Below are positions 1-6,783 of a DNA stretch of 59,517 nt, one piece after another. The first letter of the stretch is position 1. Each line of letters starts with the position of its first letter. The DNA is taken from assembly GCA_016791065.1 (NCBI GenBank), contig JAEUOD010000124.1:1-59517 (forward strand), read 5' to 3'. Made by a program: the position numbers and the translations under genes. This stretch comes from Dechloromonas sp. GTDB taxonomy: Bacteria; Pseudomonadota; Gammaproteobacteria; Burkholderiales; Rhodocyclaceae. The notes under the pieces are model-generated. The model had not been told where the DNA came from, searched no databases, and was given only the letters and a program-made list of their open reading frames with translations.

Positions 1-8
1 ATGACCCA

Positions 9-37
9 GGAGGCGGCGAGCTTGCCACGCCGCCTCC
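9..37 (+). promoter_or_regulatory. Strong GC-rich hairpin at the window start
   Basis: A perfect 10-bp inverted repeat (GGAGGCGGCG at 9-18, CGCCGCCTCC at 28-37) encloses a 9-nt loop. No T-run follows on the + strand, so it is not a classical terminator. It sits just upstream of a strong ribosome binding site (AAGGAGGA, 51-58). It could be the end of an upstream gene's transcript or a leader structure. The window edge prevents a decision. Confidence 0.45.
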
Positions 38-63
38 CACAAATTACAGGCAAGGAGGAGACA

Positions 64-171
64 ATGGTCGCCCAAAAGGTGGCCTCCCGTGTGGTCGCAC
101 CAGACTGCATGCCAACAACGGTCGGCACGCTTGGCGTGTCGGCCGTTGTCCTTTTCGGGAGCGGATTGTGA
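64..171 (+). CDS. Possible 35-aa leader or small protein
   Basis: An ATG at 64 follows an unusually good Shine-Dalgarno sequence (AAGGAGGA, 5 nt before the ATG). The frame runs 35 codons to TGA at 169-171, which overlaps the GTG start of the next gene in a GTGA arrangement typical of translational coupling. The peptide has a weakly hydrophobic C-terminal half and matches no family I recognise. The same frame is open back to base 1, so it could also be the tail of a longer upstream ORF. Its 3' half coincides with a long hairpin (115-149), which argues either for a leader peptide or for noncoding DNA. Confidence 0.25.
   Translation: MVAQKVASRVVAPDCMPTTVGTLGVSAVVLFGSGL
115..156 (+). terminator. 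16-bp hairpin with weak T-tract
   Basis: Arms at 115-130 and 134-149 pair over 16 positions, including two G-U pairs, with a 3-nt loop, and are followed by CCTTTTC. This looks like a rho-independent terminator or attenuator immediately ahead of the cluster. It lies inside the possible 35-codon leader frame, so translation of that frame would be expected to disturb it. Confidence 0.45.
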
Positions 172-362
172 AAAGAGCCAGCCCGCTACGTCAGCGGCTT
201 GCGGCCATCGGGCTGCTGGGCGTGCCTCTGCTGACCTATCCTTTGCTCAGTCTGCCGAGCGGTAGCCTGGGTGGGATGCCGGCCAGCTACGTCTATTTAT
301 TTGGCGTCTGGGCCTGTCTTATTGCTCTTGTCGCCCGTGTAGCGGAACGTAAGGGGAAATAA
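168..362 (+). CDS. Small two-helix membrane protein ahead of the SLC5 histidine kinase
   Basis: A 64-aa protein begins at GTG 168 and ends three bases before the kinase start. Two hydrophobic stretches (about residues 10-29 and 39-56) are separated by a Gly/Ser/Pro-rich turn, and the C-terminus is basic (ARVAERKGK), predicting an inner-membrane hairpin with both ends in the cytoplasm. I do not recognise a named family. Its position, coupled directly to an SLC5-domain kinase, suggests a small partner of that sensor, much as DUF4212 proteins accompany the symporter further down. That role is inference. Confidence 0.7.
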   Translation: MKRASPLRQRLAAIGLLGVPLLTYPLLSLPSGSLGGMPASYVYLFGVWACLIALVARVAERKGK

Positions 363-3119
363 TTGCTCTCCGGCTGGTTCGTCGCTCTCTTGTCTTCGGC
401 CTATCTGGGATTGCTCTTCGCAGTCGCCCGTTTTGGCGATGCGCGTGCCGATGCCGGTAAATCAATCATCTTGGCCAACGTCTATGCGCTCTCGCTAGCC
501 GTCTACTGCACTTCCTGGACCTTTTTCGGCAGCGTCGGCCGCGCTACCTCCGGTGGCTTATCGTTTCTTACGATCTATCTCGGTCCAACCCTGATGCTGA
601 TGTTCGTCGGCGTCATCATCAAGATGCTGCGCATCAGCAAGACTTACCGCATCACCTCGATCGCGGACTTCATCGCTTCGCGCTATGGCAAGAGCCAGTT
701 ACTTGCCGGTCTGGTGACGGTGATTGCCGTCATCGGTGTCGTTCCTTACATCGCGCTCCAGCTCAAGGCGGTCGCGGCCAGCCTCAGTATCCTCTTTCAA
801 CATACCGGGCCAAGCCTGCGGCCATGGTGGCAGGATTCCACCCTGTTGATCGCCATCGTGCTGGCGCTGTTCACCATTCTCTTCGGTACCCGGCATCTCG
901 ATGCCACCGAGCGGCACGAGGGCATGGTCGCCGCGGTGGCCTTCGAGTCGGTGATCAAGTTGATTGCTTTTATCGCCGTCGGCCTGTTCGTCACTTTCGG
1001 CATGTTCGGCGGCTTCTCCGATCTCTTTACGCGTGCTGCCGCCAGTCCGGAACTCGCCCGTCTGTTGCAGCTTGATGCCAGCCGGGCCGGTACCTGGACG
1101 GCCATGGTCATTCTTTCCGGGCTGGCCATCATCTTCCTGCCCCGGCAGTTCCAGATCATCGTCGTCGAGAACGTGGACGAGTCGCATCTGCGCCGCGCTG
1201 TCTGGCTGTTCCCGCTCTACCTCCTGCTCATCAACATCTTCGTCCTGCCCATCGCCCTGGGTGGGCTGCTGCATTTCCAGGGGCAGTCGTTCAACGCCGA
1301 TACCTTCGTGCTCACGCTGCCCATGGCGCATGGTGCGGAGGCACTGGCGCTGCTGGTTTTCATTGGCGGGTTGTCGGCTGCTACCGGCATGGTCATCGTC
1401 GAGACCATCGCCTTGTCTACGATGGTCTGCAACGATCTGGTCATGCCCTGGCTACTGCGTTCAAGCTGGCTGCAACTGGGCCGGCGTGCCGACCTTTCGG
1501 GCTTGCTGATCGGCATCCGGCGTATTGCCATCGCCCTGATCCTGCTCCTCGGCTATCTCTATTTCCGCGCTGCCGGGGAAGCCTACGCTCTGGTCGGCAT
1601 CGGTCTCATCTCCTTTGCCGCCGTCGCCCAGTTCGCTCCGGCCATGTTCGGCGGCATGTACTGGAAGCAGGGCACGCGGGCTGGTGCCGTCGCCGGCTTG
1701 CTGGCCGGTTTCGGCGTCTGGCTGTACACCCTGCTGCTGCCCTCGTTCGCTAAGTCGGGCTGGATCGGTACCGATTTCGTCGAGCATGGCCTGTTCGGTA
1801 TCGGTTGGCTCAAGGCGCAGGCCCTGTTCGGCCTGGGCGGGCTGGACGAAATTTCGCATTGCCTCTGGTGGAGCCTGCTGGCCAATCTGGGCTTTTACGT
1901 CGCGGTCTCGCTCAATTCGACGCCCGATGCCGTCGAGGTCGGGCAGGCCGAACGCTTCGTCGATATCTTCCGTCACGCCCAGCGCGATACCAGCCAACGC
2001 CTCTGGCGCGGCAAGGCCTCGGTCGATGCGCTGGTCGATTTGCTCGAACGTTTTCTCGGACCCGCCCGGGCACGCCAGCAACTCGGCAGCTATGCCCTCT
2101 CGCGCGGGGCGGCCGATTGGCGAACCTTGCCAGCTGATGCCGATTTCGTGCATTTTGCCGAAGCCGAACTGGCCGGTGCCATCGGTTCGGCCAGTGCCCG
2201 GGTCATGGTTGCCTCGGTGGCGCAGGAGGAGGACCTCGGTCTTGAAGAAGTGCTCGACATTCTCGACGAGGCGACCCAGGTGCGTGCCTACAGTCGCGAA
2301 CTGGAGGCCAAGCAACAGGAACTGGAGGCCGCCACTGCCGAGTTGCGCGAGGCGAATGAGCGGCTGCGCGAACTGGATCGCATGAAGGACGATTTCATCT
2401 CCACGGTCACGCACGAACTTCGCACGCCGCTGACCTCGATTCGGGCGCTCTCCGAAATGCTGCATGAGGACCCGCGCCTGGAACTGAGCGACCGCAAGCG
2501 CTTCCTCGGCATCATCGTCAATGAGGCCGAGCGCCTGACCCGCCTGATCAACCAGATTCTCGACATGGCCAAGCTGGAGTCCGGCCGGGCGGAATGGACG
2601 ACCGGTGAGGTCGATATCGGCGAAGTGGCGCGCGAAACGATGGATTCGCTTTGTCAGCTGTTCCGTGAAAAGGATGTCGCGCTGGAAGGCGATATCCCGC
2701 CCCAAGGCCCGGTCGTGCTGGCCGACCGCGACCGTCTGACTCAGGTCATGATCAACTTGCTGTCGAACGCGGTGAAGTTCGTTCCCGGCGGCAGCGGTCG
2801 CGTCGCGGTGAAGGTGGCGGAGGAGGGTGGCTTCGTGCGTGTGATGGTTTCCGACAACGGCCCGGGGCTGACCGCCGAGGAGTGCCATGTCATCTTCGAG
2901 AAGTTCCGCCAGGGCGGCAACACGATGACCGACAAACCGCAGGGAACCGGACTGGGTCTGCCGATTAGCCGGCAGATCGTGGAATATTTTGGTGGTAATC
3001 TCTGGGTTGAGAGCCAGCCCGGGGAGGGTGCGAATTTCATCTTCACGGTGCCCTTGCCGGCACCGGAAAAAGAACAACGGAGACGAAGGTCTGGCCCACA
3101 AGATTCTGATCGTCGATGA
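363..3119 (+). CDS. SLC5/sodium-symporter-domain sensor histidine kinase (CrbS/CbrA-like)
   Basis: A 918-aa hybrid sensor. Residues ~1-480 are a multi-spanning Na+/solute symporter (SLC5) domain. A STAC-like cytoplasmic linker follows (~530-640), then a short coiled coil (~640-675) and a HisKA/HATPase_c kinase. The phospho-acceptor is H684 in THELRTPL, the N box is near 802, DNGPG near 831 and GTGLGLP near 861. No clear PAS domain is seen, unlike CrbS. It starts at TTG 363, directly after the previous TAA and 6 nt after an AAGGGG ribosome binding site. CrbS-type sensors control acetyl-CoA synthetase and acetate use in Vibrio and Pseudomonas. The symporter downstream supports a carboxylate-sensing role, but the ligand is not shown by sequence. 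Confidence 0.9.
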   Translation: MLSGWFVALLSSAYLGLLFAVARFGDARADAGKSIILANVYALSLAVYCTSWTFFGSVGRATSGGLSFLTIYLGPTLMLMFVGVIIKMLRISKTYRITSIADFIASRYGKSQLLAGLVTVIAVIGVVPYIALQLKAVAASLSILFQHTGPSLRPWWQDSTLLIAIVLALFTILFGTRHLDATERHEGMVAAVAFESVIKLIAFIAVGLFVTFGMFGGFSDLFTRAAASPELARLLQLDASRAGTWTAMVILSGLAIIFLPRQFQIIVVENVDESHLRRAVWLFPLYLLLINIFVLPIALGGLLHFQGQSFNADTFVLTLPMAHGAEALALLVFIGGLSAATGMVIVETIALSTMVCNDLVMPWLLRSSWLQLGRRADLSGLLIGIRRIAIALILLLGYLYFRAAGEAYALVGIGLISFAAVAQFAPAMFGGMYWKQGTRAGAVAGLLAGFGVWLYTLLLPSFAKSGWIGTDFVEHGLFGIGWLKAQALFGLGGLDEISHCLWWSLLANLGFYVAVSLNSTPDAVEVGQAERFVDIFRHAQRDTSQRLWRGKASVDALVDLLERFLGPARARQQLGSYALSRGAADWRTLPADADFVHFAEAELAGAIGSASARVMVASVAQEEDLGLEEVLDILDEATQVRAYSRELEAKQQELEAATAELREANERLRELDRMKDDFISTVTHELRTPLTSIRALSEMLHEDPRLELSDRKRFLGIIVNEAERLTRLINQILDMAKLESGRAEWTTGEVDIGEVARETMDSLCQLFREKDVALEGDIPPQGPVVLADRDRLTQVMINLLSNAVKFVPGGSGRVAVKVAEEGGFVRVMVSDNGPGLTAEECHVIFEKFRQGGNTMTDKPQGTGLGLPISRQIVEYFGGNLWVESQPGEGANFIFTVPLPAPEKEQRRRRSGPQDSDRR

Positions 3120-3462
3120 CGAGCCCAACATCGTCATTTCCCTCGAATTCCTCATGAAGAAGGAGGGCTTCGAGGTCGCCGTCGCCAACGATGGCGAGGA
3201 GGCACTGGCCAAGGTCGCCAGTTTCAATCCGGATCTCATGCTGCTTGACGTCATGATGCCCAAGAAATCGGGCTTCGAAGTCTGTGAAGCACTGCGCACC
3301 GATACCTCGCGGGCCGGGCTGCTGATCGTCATGCTGACGGCCAAGGGGCGCGATACCGAGGTGGCGAAGGGGCTGGCGATCGGCGCCGACGCCTACGTGA
3401 CCAAGCCGTTCTCGACCAAGGATCTGGTGGCGCGCGTCAAGAGCATGCTTGGCGTGGCCTGA
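3091..3462 (+). CDS. Single-domain response regulator (REC only), probable CTG start
   Basis: The protein is one receiver domain of about 123 aa: acidic DDE near residue 10, phospho-acceptor D53 in LLDVMMP, a conserved T in MLTAKG and K in VTKPF. No DNA-binding output domain follows, so it must signal by protein contact or pass phosphate on. The REC fold begins at LAHKILIVDD, and no ATG, GTG or TTG lies at a sensible distance. The nearest in-frame conventional start (TTG 2989) would add 34 residues unlike any REC domain. CTG at 3091, preceded by GGAGACGAAGG, is the best start and overlaps the kinase's last 29 bases. The kinase is its evident partner. Confidence 0.85.
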   Translation: MAHKILIVDDEPNIVISLEFLMKKEGFEVAVANDGEEALAKVASFNPDLMLLDVMMPKKSGFEVCEALRTDTSRAGLLIVMLTAKGRDTEVAKGLAIGADAYVTKPFSTKDLVARVKSMLGVA

Positions 3463-3508
3463 CGCCGACCTCGTGCCGCCGAAGCGCGGCGCGGGATTCG
3501 CAGGGAGC

Positions 3509-3525
3509 GTCCGGCCTGGCCGGAC
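3509..3525 (+). promoter_or_regulatory. Short perfect hairpin between receiver and exonuclease genes
   Basis: GTCCGGCC and GGCCGGAC are separated by one T (7 usable pairs with a 3-nt loop) in the 80-bp gap. No T-run follows. It may act as an RNA-stability or attenuation element within the operon. Function is not shown. Confidence 0.35.
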
Positions 3526-3542
3526 ATCGGGGGATTATCGCC

Positions 3543-5705
3543 ATGAAGGCAAAACACCGTTTCATTCTCGCCGTGATCGTGCTCGGTCTGCTGATGACCG
3601 GGCCGTTCATCGTTACCTCGCTGCTTGTCTGGCTCGATATGAAGGAAGCCGAGCGCAGCATGCTGACCGAACTGTTGCTGTCACGCCTGCCGGTCGGCAC
3701 CATGATGACCTTGTTCGGCTTCACGATCGGCGTCCTGGTCCTCCACAAATTGTTCAAGCAGTACGTCGAGGGCCTGTTGCGTATGGCCGAAACGCTGCGC
3801 CTGATGCTCGGCGCCAACCGCGATTTCCGCGTCACGCCCGAGGGGCCGCCTGAGGTCCAGCAACTGGCCAAGGCCGCCAACGACCTGGCGCAGCAGCGCG
3901 ACGTCCTGATGGACGATGTCGATGCCCAGATTGGCCGTGCCAAGGCCTCGGTCGAGGAGGAAAAGAACCGTTTGGCCGCCCTTATGTCCGAACTCGCCCA
4001 GGCCGTGGTGGTGTGCAACCTGGACGGTCGCATCCTGCTCTATAACAACCGTGCGCGCCTGCAGTTCAAGGCGTTGGCCCAGGGGCCGACTTCGGTGTCG
4101 GGTGGGGCATTGATCGGGCTCGGTCGGTCGATTTTCTCGATTCTCGAAAAGAACCAGGTCGAGCATGCCCAGGAAGTGATTCGGCAGCGCCTGGGGGCCG
4201 GTAAGTCGGCGATCTCCAACTTTATTACCACCACGCGTGGTGGGCAGCTGCTGCGTGTCCAGATGGTGCCGGTCATGGCGGCTGCGGTCGGCGATGGCGA
4301 AGCGACTATGTCCGGCTACGTGCTGACGGTCGAGAACATCACCCGCAGCATTGAGCAGGAGGCGCGCCGCGACCAGGTCCTGCATTCGCTCACCGAGGGG
4401 AGCCGGGCGGCGCTCGGCAACATCCGGGCGGCGGTCGGCAACCTCATCGACTATCCGGACATGGAGCCCGAGTTGCGCGAACGTTTCCTCAGCGTGGTTG
4501 CCGATGAGGCGGCCAAGATGAGCCAGCGCCTTGACCAGACGATGAACGAATTCTCGGATTCGATGAAGACCCGCTGGCCGCTCGAGGATGTACTCGGCAT
4601 CGACATCATCGCCGCCGCCCAGCGCCGCATCGACGACAAGCTGCAACTGCCGACCAAGACCGAGGAACTCGACGACGCCCTGTGGATCAAGGCCGACAGT
4701 TTCTCGCTGGTTTTCGCCCTGGTTTTCCTGGCCGGCAAACTGCAGGACCACTATGAGCCGCGCGAACTGCGCTTCCGCCTGACGACCGAAGGCAAGCTGG
4801 CTTACCTCGACCTGATCTGGGCCGGACCGGCGATGTCTTCCGAGACCTTCTACACCTGGGAAATGGACGCCATGCAGATCGGCAGCGAAACCTCGCCGCT
4901 GTCGCTGCGTGATGTCATCGACCGCCATGGCGGTGAAATCTGGTACCAGCGCGAAAAGGCGGCGCACCGTGCCTTCTTCCGCTTCGTGCTGCCGGTGGCG
5001 ATTCCCGAAGTCGAGCAGGAGCATGAGGACCGCAAGCGCGGCAGTGGCCGTCCGGAGTACTACGACTTCGACCTGTTCAAGTTTGAGGACAAGTCGATCG
5101 ATCTCGACCGCAAGCTCAGCGAACTGACCTATACCGTCTTTGATACCGAAACGACCGGTCTGGAGCCCTCGAAGGGCGACGAGATCATCCAGATCGGGGC
5201 GGCGCGCATCGTCAATAACCGGTTACTGCGCCAGGAGGTGTTCGATCAGATCATCGACCCGGAAATGCCCCTCAAGCCGGAGTCGATCCCGATCCACGGC
5301 ATCACCGAGGACATGGTGCGTGGCAAGCCCAACATCGATATCGTGCTGCCGGCCTTCCACGAATTCTGCGAAGACACCGTGCTGATCGCCCACAACGCGG
5401 CTTTCGACATGCGTTTCCTGCAGTTGAAGGAAGACCGTACCGGCATCCGCTTTTCGCAGCCCGTGCTCGACACCCTGCTGCTTTCGGCCGTGATCCATCC
5501 GAACCAGGAATCCCACAAGCTCGATGTCATTCTCGAGCGTCTCGGGATTCATATCGATACCCGGCACAATGCCCTGGAGGATGCGTTGGCGACCGGCGAG
5601 GTATTCCTCAAGATGTTGCCGATGCTAGAGGAAATGGGCATTGTCACCATCCGCCAGGCGCTGGAGGCAGCCGAGAAAACCTACTTCGCCCGCGTCAAGT
5701 ACTGA
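3543..5705 (+). CDS. Membrane sensor with degenerate histidine kinase fused to a DEDDh 3'-5' exonuclease
   Basis: 720 aa. Two N-terminal membrane helices (about residues 5-25 and 45-65) lead to a HAMP-like segment and a PAS-like region (~145-260, LNxxGRILLYNN type). A kinase-like part (~270-500) has a DHp-like helix with no histidine (TEGSRAALGNIRA) and an ATPase-like end (DRHGGEIWYQ) without N or G boxes. The C-terminal ~190 residues are a DnaQ/epsilon-type exonuclease with a complete DEDDh set: D534 and E536 in DTETTG, D622 in HNAAFD, H675 and D680 in HNALEDA. It therefore looks like a signal-responsive, membrane-tethered nuclease whose kinase module is regulatory. It lies in the symporter/sensor cluster, not near polymerase genes. 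The substrate is unknown. Confidence 0.88.
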   Translation: MKAKHRFILAVIVLGLLMTGPFIVTSLLVWLDMKEAERSMLTELLLSRLPVGTMMTLFGFTIGVLVLHKLFKQYVEGLLRMAETLRLMLGANRDFRVTPEGPPEVQQLAKAANDLAQQRDVLMDDVDAQIGRAKASVEEEKNRLAALMSELAQAVVVCNLDGRILLYNNRARLQFKALAQGPTSVSGGALIGLGRSIFSILEKNQVEHAQEVIRQRLGAGKSAISNFITTTRGGQLLRVQMVPVMAAAVGDGEATMSGYVLTVENITRSIEQEARRDQVLHSLTEGSRAALGNIRAAVGNLIDYPDMEPELRERFLSVVADEAAKMSQRLDQTMNEFSDSMKTRWPLEDVLGIDIIAAAQRRIDDKLQLPTKTEELDDALWIKADSFSLVFALVFLAGKLQDHYEPRELRFRLTTEGKLAYLDLIWAGPAMSSETFYTWEMDAMQIGSETSPLSLRDVIDRHGGEIWYQREKAAHRAFFRFVLPVAIPEVEQEHEDRKRGSGRPEYYDFDLFKFEDKSIDLDRKLSELTYTVFDTETTGLEPSKGDEIIQIGAARIVNNRLLRQEVFDQIIDPEMPLKPESIPIHGITEDMVRGKPNIDIVLPAFHEFCEDTVLIAHNAAFDMRFLQLKEDRTGIRFSQPVLDTLLLSAVIHPNQESHKLDVILERLGIHIDTRHNALEDALATGEVFLKMLPMLEEMGIVTIRQALEAAEKTYFARVKY

Positions 5706-5706
5706 G

Positions 5707-6768
5707 GTGCCGAACAGCTTCGACTCCCTGCTTCTCGGCCGGCGTCAGACGGAACTGACGCTGGCGCTGGTCGAACTCGACCGTCTCGACCAGGCGCCGC
5801 AACTTGCCGGAAAGCTGCGCGATCTACAGGCCGAACTTGCCGCCAAGGGGCTGGGGGGCGACATCATGACCCGCCTCATCTCGCTCGGCAACGATCGTTT
5901 GACGACGCGCGTCATCGAGCTGACGGCGGCTAGGCATCGCCTGCCGCCGGTGGATTGGTGCTGGCTGGCGCTTGGTTCGGAAGGGCGGCATGAACAAACC
6001 TTCGTCACCGATCAGGACAACGGCCTGATCTTCAATGCCGCCGATGCCCGCGAGGCCGAAGCGATGCGCGCGCTCTTCCTGCCCTTCGCGCAGGAGGCCA
6101 ACCAGCATTTGGCAGCCTGCGGCTTCAAGCTGTGCAGCGGCCAGATCATGGCCGGTAATCCGGCCTGGTGTCTTTCCTTCGAGGAGTGGCGCGAGCGCTT
6201 CATCGACTGGGTGCGGCGCCCCGAGCCGGCGGCGTTGTTGAACGCCAGCATCTTCTTTGACCTGCGGCCGCTGGTCGGCAAGCTCGATCTTGGCGAAAGC
6301 CTGCGGACGCTGTTGCTGGGGCTGACCACCGATACGCCATCCTTTCTGTACCTGATGGCCGAAAATGCCTTGCAGGCACAGCCACCGCTCAATTTTCGCG
6401 GCGAGGTTGCGGTGGAGGAGGGCGAGACGCTCGATCTCAAGAAATACGCCAGCCGGATCTTTGTCGATGCTGCACGCATCTTTGCCCTGGCCTCCGGGGC
6501 GCGGGCCGTGCATACCGCCGAGCGGCTGCACGAAGCGGGCGGTTTGGTCGGCCTGAATGGCGGCGAGGTGGCCGCCATGAACGCCGCCTTTGCGCACATC
6601 CTGCGTCTGCGACTGGGGCAACAACTGGCTGACCGGGCCGCGGGGAAAGCGGAGGGTGGTGGGCTGAATCCCGCCAGTCTGCATGAACTCGACCGCGCCA
6701 TCTTGCGCGAATCCTTGCGTCAGGCGCGCCGTCTGCAACAACGTCTCAAGTTAAACTACACACTTTGA
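5707..6768 (+). CDS. DUF294 nucleotidyltransferase-like protein, short form without CBS/cNMP domains
   Basis: 353 aa from GTG 5707, two bases after the preceding stop. It has a GlnD-like nucleotidyltransferase core (G90-S91, then D102 and D104 in TDQDNG) followed by the DUF294 C-terminal helical domain ending in LRQARRLQQRLKLNY. It matches the C-terminal half of the next gene closely, including FDLRPL and LDLKKYASRIFVD, but has only a short helical N-terminus in place of the cNMP and CBS domains. The metal-binding GS...DxD pattern is intact, so nucleotidyl transfer is plausible. The acceptor is unknown. It most likely arose by duplication with domain loss. Confidence 0.88.
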   Translation: MPNSFDSLLLGRRQTELTLALVELDRLDQAPQLAGKLRDLQAELAAKGLGGDIMTRLISLGNDRLTTRVIELTAARHRLPPVDWCWLALGSEGRHEQTFVTDQDNGLIFNAADAREAEAMRALFLPFAQEANQHLAACGFKLCSGQIMAGNPAWCLSFEEWRERFIDWVRRPEPAALLNASIFFDLRPLVGKLDLGESLRTLLLGLTTDTPSFLYLMAENALQAQPPLNFRGEVAVEEGETLDLKKYASRIFVDAARIFALASGARAVHTAERLHEAGGLVGLNGGEVAAMNAAFAHILRLRLGQQLADRAAGKAEGGGLNPASLHELDRAILRESLRQARRLQQRLKLNYTL

Positions 6769-6783
6769 AAATATGAGGTTGTC

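Noticed and set aside
1..171. 56-codon ORF from the ATG at base 1
   Set aside because: The frame is open, but the first ATG is at the window edge without a visible ribosome binding site and the frame runs through two strong hairpins. The ATG at 64 is the only start with support, and that is weak.
1461..3344. Long open frame on the minus strand opposite the kinase and receiver genes (627 codons)
   Set aside because: It is antisense to well-supported domains, has no recognisable protein features or ribosome binding site, and reflects high GC at third codon positions. The same applies to long opposite-strand frames at 3681-5024, 8805-10595, 16257-17414, 18469-19716, 49909-51534 and 56901-58403.
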